Of a DNA stretch of 5,630 nucleotides, positions 4,955-5,630 are shown piece by piece; within the stretch, counting starts at the first letter, position 1, and every line of letters starts with the position of its first letter. Location: contig CBFHWY010000118.1 of NCBI GenBank assembly GCA_965659675.1, positions 1 through 5,630 on the forward strand. Direction: 5' to 3'. The notes beneath the pieces were generated by a model that worked only from the letters and a program-made list of their open reading frames with translations, did no database searches and was not told where the DNA came from. This stretch comes from CBFHWY01 sp965659675 (lineage in GTDB: Bacteria > Bacteroidota > Bacteroidia > Flavobacteriales_G > Salibacteraceae). A program made the translations under genes and the position numbers.

Positions 4955-5394
4955 GCTTTCTCCTCTGCGACTGCCGAGCAATTCGGAGTCTCGTAAACTG
5001 TTATCTTTGTAACCCTAACACCTGTATCTGCCAACACCATTGGACAAACATAGTTCAATAAGTGTTTCGCCATGTTCTCAGCAGTTGGGTTTTCTTCCAT
5101 AAGATAGGGTGACTTGTTGGGGCAACCATCAGCATTTAGAATGCTCATATAGAGAGTCGTATCTTTCGCATTAAGAATGGTTGTATGATCCCAGAACGTG
5201 TCAATCCAGCCGCCTACCATCTGTTTCAGAACAGAAAAGTCAATGACTCTTCCAAGTTCGTCAAGTTCAGGGGCCTCCGCTTCGATCAGTACGACATAGC
5301 GATGTCCGTGAAGGTTGCGGCATTTACTTTCATGGTTCATTACTCGATGGGCTGCATCGAACTCTACTCTTCGGGTACAAGTTATTTTAGTCAT
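4951..5394 (-). CDS. queD: 6-carboxy-5,6,7,8-tetrahydropterin synthase (QueD/PTPS-I family)
   Basis: A 147-residue member of the 6-pyruvoyltetrahydropterin synthase fold. QueD converts 7,8-dihydroneopterin triphosphate to 6-carboxytetrahydropterin, the second step towards preQ0, which feeds queuosine in tRNA or 7-deazaguanine bases in DNA. Zinc ligands are H16 (FDAAH), H29 and H31 (LHGH). The catalytic Cys is C25 in the C-x3-HGH arrangement that marks QueD-type rather than folate-salvage (E-x3-HGH) enzymes. D69-H70 (WDHTTILN) is the catalytic pair and E135 (VYETPNCSA) the pterin-binding Glu; PTAENMAK at 103-110 is also typical. It is longer than E. coli QueD (about 120) through an insertion around 76-101. 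ATG at 5394 has no Shine-Dalgarno, and an in-frame TAA four codons upstream excludes a longer start. It is first in the coupled minus-strand chain, downstream of a terminator. Confidence 0.94.
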   Translation of the reverse strand: MTKITCTRRVEFDAAHRVMNHESKCRNLHGHRYVVLIEAEAPELDELGRVIDFSVLKQMVGGWIDTFWDHTTILNAKDTTLYMSILNADGCPNKSPYLMEENPTAENMAKHLLNYVCPMVLADTGVRVTKITVYETPNCSAVAEEKA

Positions 5395-5430
5395 GTGTTG
5401 AAGTTAATGGCCGACTTTAATGGAGTAAAG

Positions 5431-5496
5431 AAAAAAAACCCCTACCAGGGGCCAAAAGACTTACGAATGGAGAAAGCAAATCTATCCTGGTAGGGG
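5431..5496 (-). terminator. Rho-independent terminator / possible attenuator ahead of queD
   Basis: A perfect 11-bp inverted repeat (5439-5449 with 5486-5496, loop 36 nt) is followed on the minus strand by eight U (5438-5431). The U-proximal arm can instead fold locally: CCCCU (5451-5447) with AGGGG (5443-5439) across a 3-nt loop, again ending directly at the U tract. Both folds are terminator-like. It stands after the partial gene ending at 5522 and 37 nt before the queD start, so it should stop or reduce transcription entering queD from upstream. On the plus strand there is no U tract after the repeat, so it is one-directional. Confidence 0.8.
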
Positions 5497-5510
5497 AAAA
5501 CGGATGTCCA

Positions 5511-5539
5511 GCAGGGTTAAACTATTCGTTCATCCCTGC
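5511..5539 (-). other. stem-loop over the stop codon of the right-edge gene
   Basis: On the minus strand 5539-5528 pairs with 5522-5511: 12 positions with one A-A mismatch and one G-U pair around a 5-nt loop (5527-5523). The TAG stop (5524-5522) lies at the loop and 3' arm. No T tract follows directly, so it is not a terminator alone; it may protect the 3' end or work together with the terminator 15 nt further downstream. Confidence 0.5.
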
Positions 5540-5630
5540 GGCAGTCAATAACTTTCGAGTTACGGCGCCATGTTCTGTACCATCGGGGTTGATGTTCCGC
5601 ATTCCGGCATCATCTGGAATGTGGTTCGAG
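5522..5630 (-). CDS. C-terminal end of an unidentified minus-strand gene, partial
   Basis: The minus-strand frame entering from the right edge (first full codon at 5629) gives 35 residues and ends at TAG (5524-5522). The visible end includes NHIPDDAGMRNINPDG, then TEHGAVTRKLLTAAGMNE. It is too short to assign a function. Support for a real gene is the uninterrupted frame running to a stop that is followed by a stem-loop and a strong terminator. The other two minus frames and the plus frames give nothing better. Confidence 0.5.
   Translation of the reverse strand, partial: SNHIPDDAGMRNINPDGTEHGAVTRKLLTAAGMNE

Noticed and set aside
5185..5493. 102-residue plus-strand frame opposite queD and across the terminator.
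   Set aside because: It is antisense to QueD with its catalytic motifs and runs through the inverted repeat; no ribosome site.
5395..5500. preQ1 riboswitch upstream of queD.
   Set aside because: The region lacks the A-rich tail and C-rich loop arrangement of the known preQ1 classes as far as can be judged by eye; the structure seen is a terminator hairpin.
5600..5621. Inverted repeat CATTCC...GGAATG with a 10-nt loop.
   Set aside because: It is short, lies inside the coding end of the partial gene and lacks a T tract; likely chance.

Overview
The window reads as part of a tailed-phage (or prophage) genome, most likely infecting a Gram-negative host. The reasons are the dense gene packing with ATGA/TGATG/GTGA stop-start overlaps, a T7-lysozyme-type amidase, a lipoprotein gene with a lipobox, and several small genes without a recognisable family. 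The host species cannot be named from this sequence. Base composition is mixed (neither strongly AT- nor GC-rich), and no tRNA, CRISPR array or insertion sequence is visible.

Left half, plus strand (2-2482): the tail end of a structural-looking protein (stop at 350-352), a small beta-rich protein (349-723), a zinc amidase endolysin (720-1160), a small helical protein (1160-1360), a lipoprotein with eight further cysteines (1353-2093), a small charged protein (2095-2292) and a membrane plus coiled-coil protein that is a holin candidate (2285-2482). Every junction overlaps or is 1 nt apart, so this is one translationally coupled transcription unit. It looks like the end of the virion-structure region running into a lysis cassette.

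Right half, minus strand (2479-5394), read right to left: a QueD-type 6-carboxytetrahydropterin synthase, a patatin-like phospholipase, a small protein with a hydrophobic N-terminus, a compact secreted subtilisin-family protease and two unrecognised genes (possibly one frameshifted gene). QueD, patatin, the small protein and the protease are chained by ATGA, GTGA and a 53-nt overlap. A lipid hydrolase, a membrane-type protein and an exported protease translated as a chain, next to the lysis genes but on the other strand, is the most unusual feature here. It could be a host-envelope-acting or exclusion module, but that is inference. The two units meet tail to tail on a shared TTAA, with no terminator between them.

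Right edge (5395-5630): the last 35 codons of another minus-strand gene, a hairpin over its stop codon, and a strong U-tract terminator structure between it and queD.
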